Translations under genes and position numbers: made by a program
Notes under the pieces: generated by a model
What the model saw: only the letters and a program-made list of their open reading frames with translations
The model's database searches: none
What the model was told of the DNA's origin: nothing
Shown here: positions 63,759-64,000 of the stretch, piece by piece
Layout of the letters: each line of letters starts with the position of its first letter
Numbering within the stretch: the first letter of the stretch is position 1
Origin: Alicyclobacillus sp. SO9
Lineage (GTDB): Bacteria > Bacillota > Bacilli > Alicyclobacillales > Alicyclobacillaceae
Direction of reading: 5' to 3'
NCBI RefSeq assembly: GCF_016406125.1
Contig: NZ_CP066339.1
Span: forward strand, 744,001-808,000
DNA length: 64,000 nt

Positions 63759-64000
63759 TTTGCACGATAAGTATGTCGGTACGGTGTATACAAAATGGAA
63801 ATGTTCCGCATGGGAGTAGAGATTCTGGGGTGACGAAAATGAGAATAATACGGATAGTAATGGAGACCATGATGATTCACAATGAGAGGCGTCATTATGA
63901 GTTCGTCAGACAAGTGGGTGTTCATGGATGACTCGGACACAACGCTTGATTTTTCTTGGTGTACATTTCGGATGGATAACCCTTTGGATAACTGCGATTG
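63759..64000 (+). repeat. Segment S, copy 2, running off the window
   Basis: It repeats 53264-53503 beginning at the same base. It contains the start of the small membrane-protein gene (ATG at 63897, cut by the window end). An extra C near 63979 shifts this copy so it reads RMDNPLDNCD instead of RMDNLWITAID. Confidence 0.85.

Overview
The window looks like part of a large conjugative plasmid or integrative element of an endospore-forming Firmicute, perhaps an Alicyclobacillus-like bacillus. This rests on strong GGAGG-type ribosome sites with frequent GTG/TTG starts, Gram-positive type IV secretion proteins, a gerA-type spore germinant-receptor operon, and a TnpI-type Tn3 transposon of the kind known from bacilli. 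I saw no rRNA, tRNA or CRISPR array. The genus is inference; no single gene proves it.

Region 1 (1-6.0 kb) is a conjugation core: a small membrane protein cut by the window edge, a VirB4-type ATPase and a VirB6-like channel protein with a long basic tail, followed by a truncated group II intron. Region 2 (6.0-18.6 kb) is accessory: a STAND NTPase with a C-terminal HTH, divergent from two very large surface proteins that share a C-terminal domain and a PVTG-hydrophobic-basic tail; then a methyltransferase, a protein with a fascin-like beta-trefoil, and an IS21-like terminal-repeat scar.

Region 3 (18.6-45.2 kb) is a Tad-like (type IVc) pilus locus that runs into conjugation genes. Its first half encodes prepilin peptidase, a mini site-2 protease, a degenerate and an intact TadZ/CpaE-like protein, a CpaB-like protein, a Ser/Thr-rich lipoprotein and a 922-residue adhesin. 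An AT-richer minus-strand cassette follows (S1 protease, stand-alone prodomain paralogue, thioredoxin-like lipoprotein, VKOR). The second half encodes TadE/F-like proteins, TadA, TadB, TadC, a small pilin-like protein, a ParM-like actin, an EAL phosphodiesterase and a lytic transglycosylase, and then a VirD4-type coupling protein and a replication-relaxation protein. Two identical IS110-family copies each sit exactly 11 nt before a start codon in this operon. Eight GTTTAC iterons precede a small possible RHH protein.

Region 4 (45.2-54.9 kb) is rearranged. A GGDEF cyclase runs into a 21-nt G tract followed by a broken EAL domain. The end of this unit and its flank (about 1.84 kb) are duplicated around MATE, HicB-like and YnfA-like genes, several of them broken. 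Region 5 (54.9-63.8 kb) is an 8.9-kb Tn3-family transposon with perfect 54-bp inverted repeats, carrying a ger operon (small membrane protein, A, C, a D-like protein, B) plus tnpI and tnpA. Many genes in 47-64 kb are broken by single-base homopolymer contractions, while genes before 46 kb are open; this may be decay or residual sequencing error.

How the parts may work together (inference): a conjugative machine is combined with a surface pilus and adhesins for cell contact, c-di-GMP enzymes could tune the pilus, and the actin-like ATPase with the iteron/RHH locus could serve segregation. The spore-germination transposon is an independent passenger.
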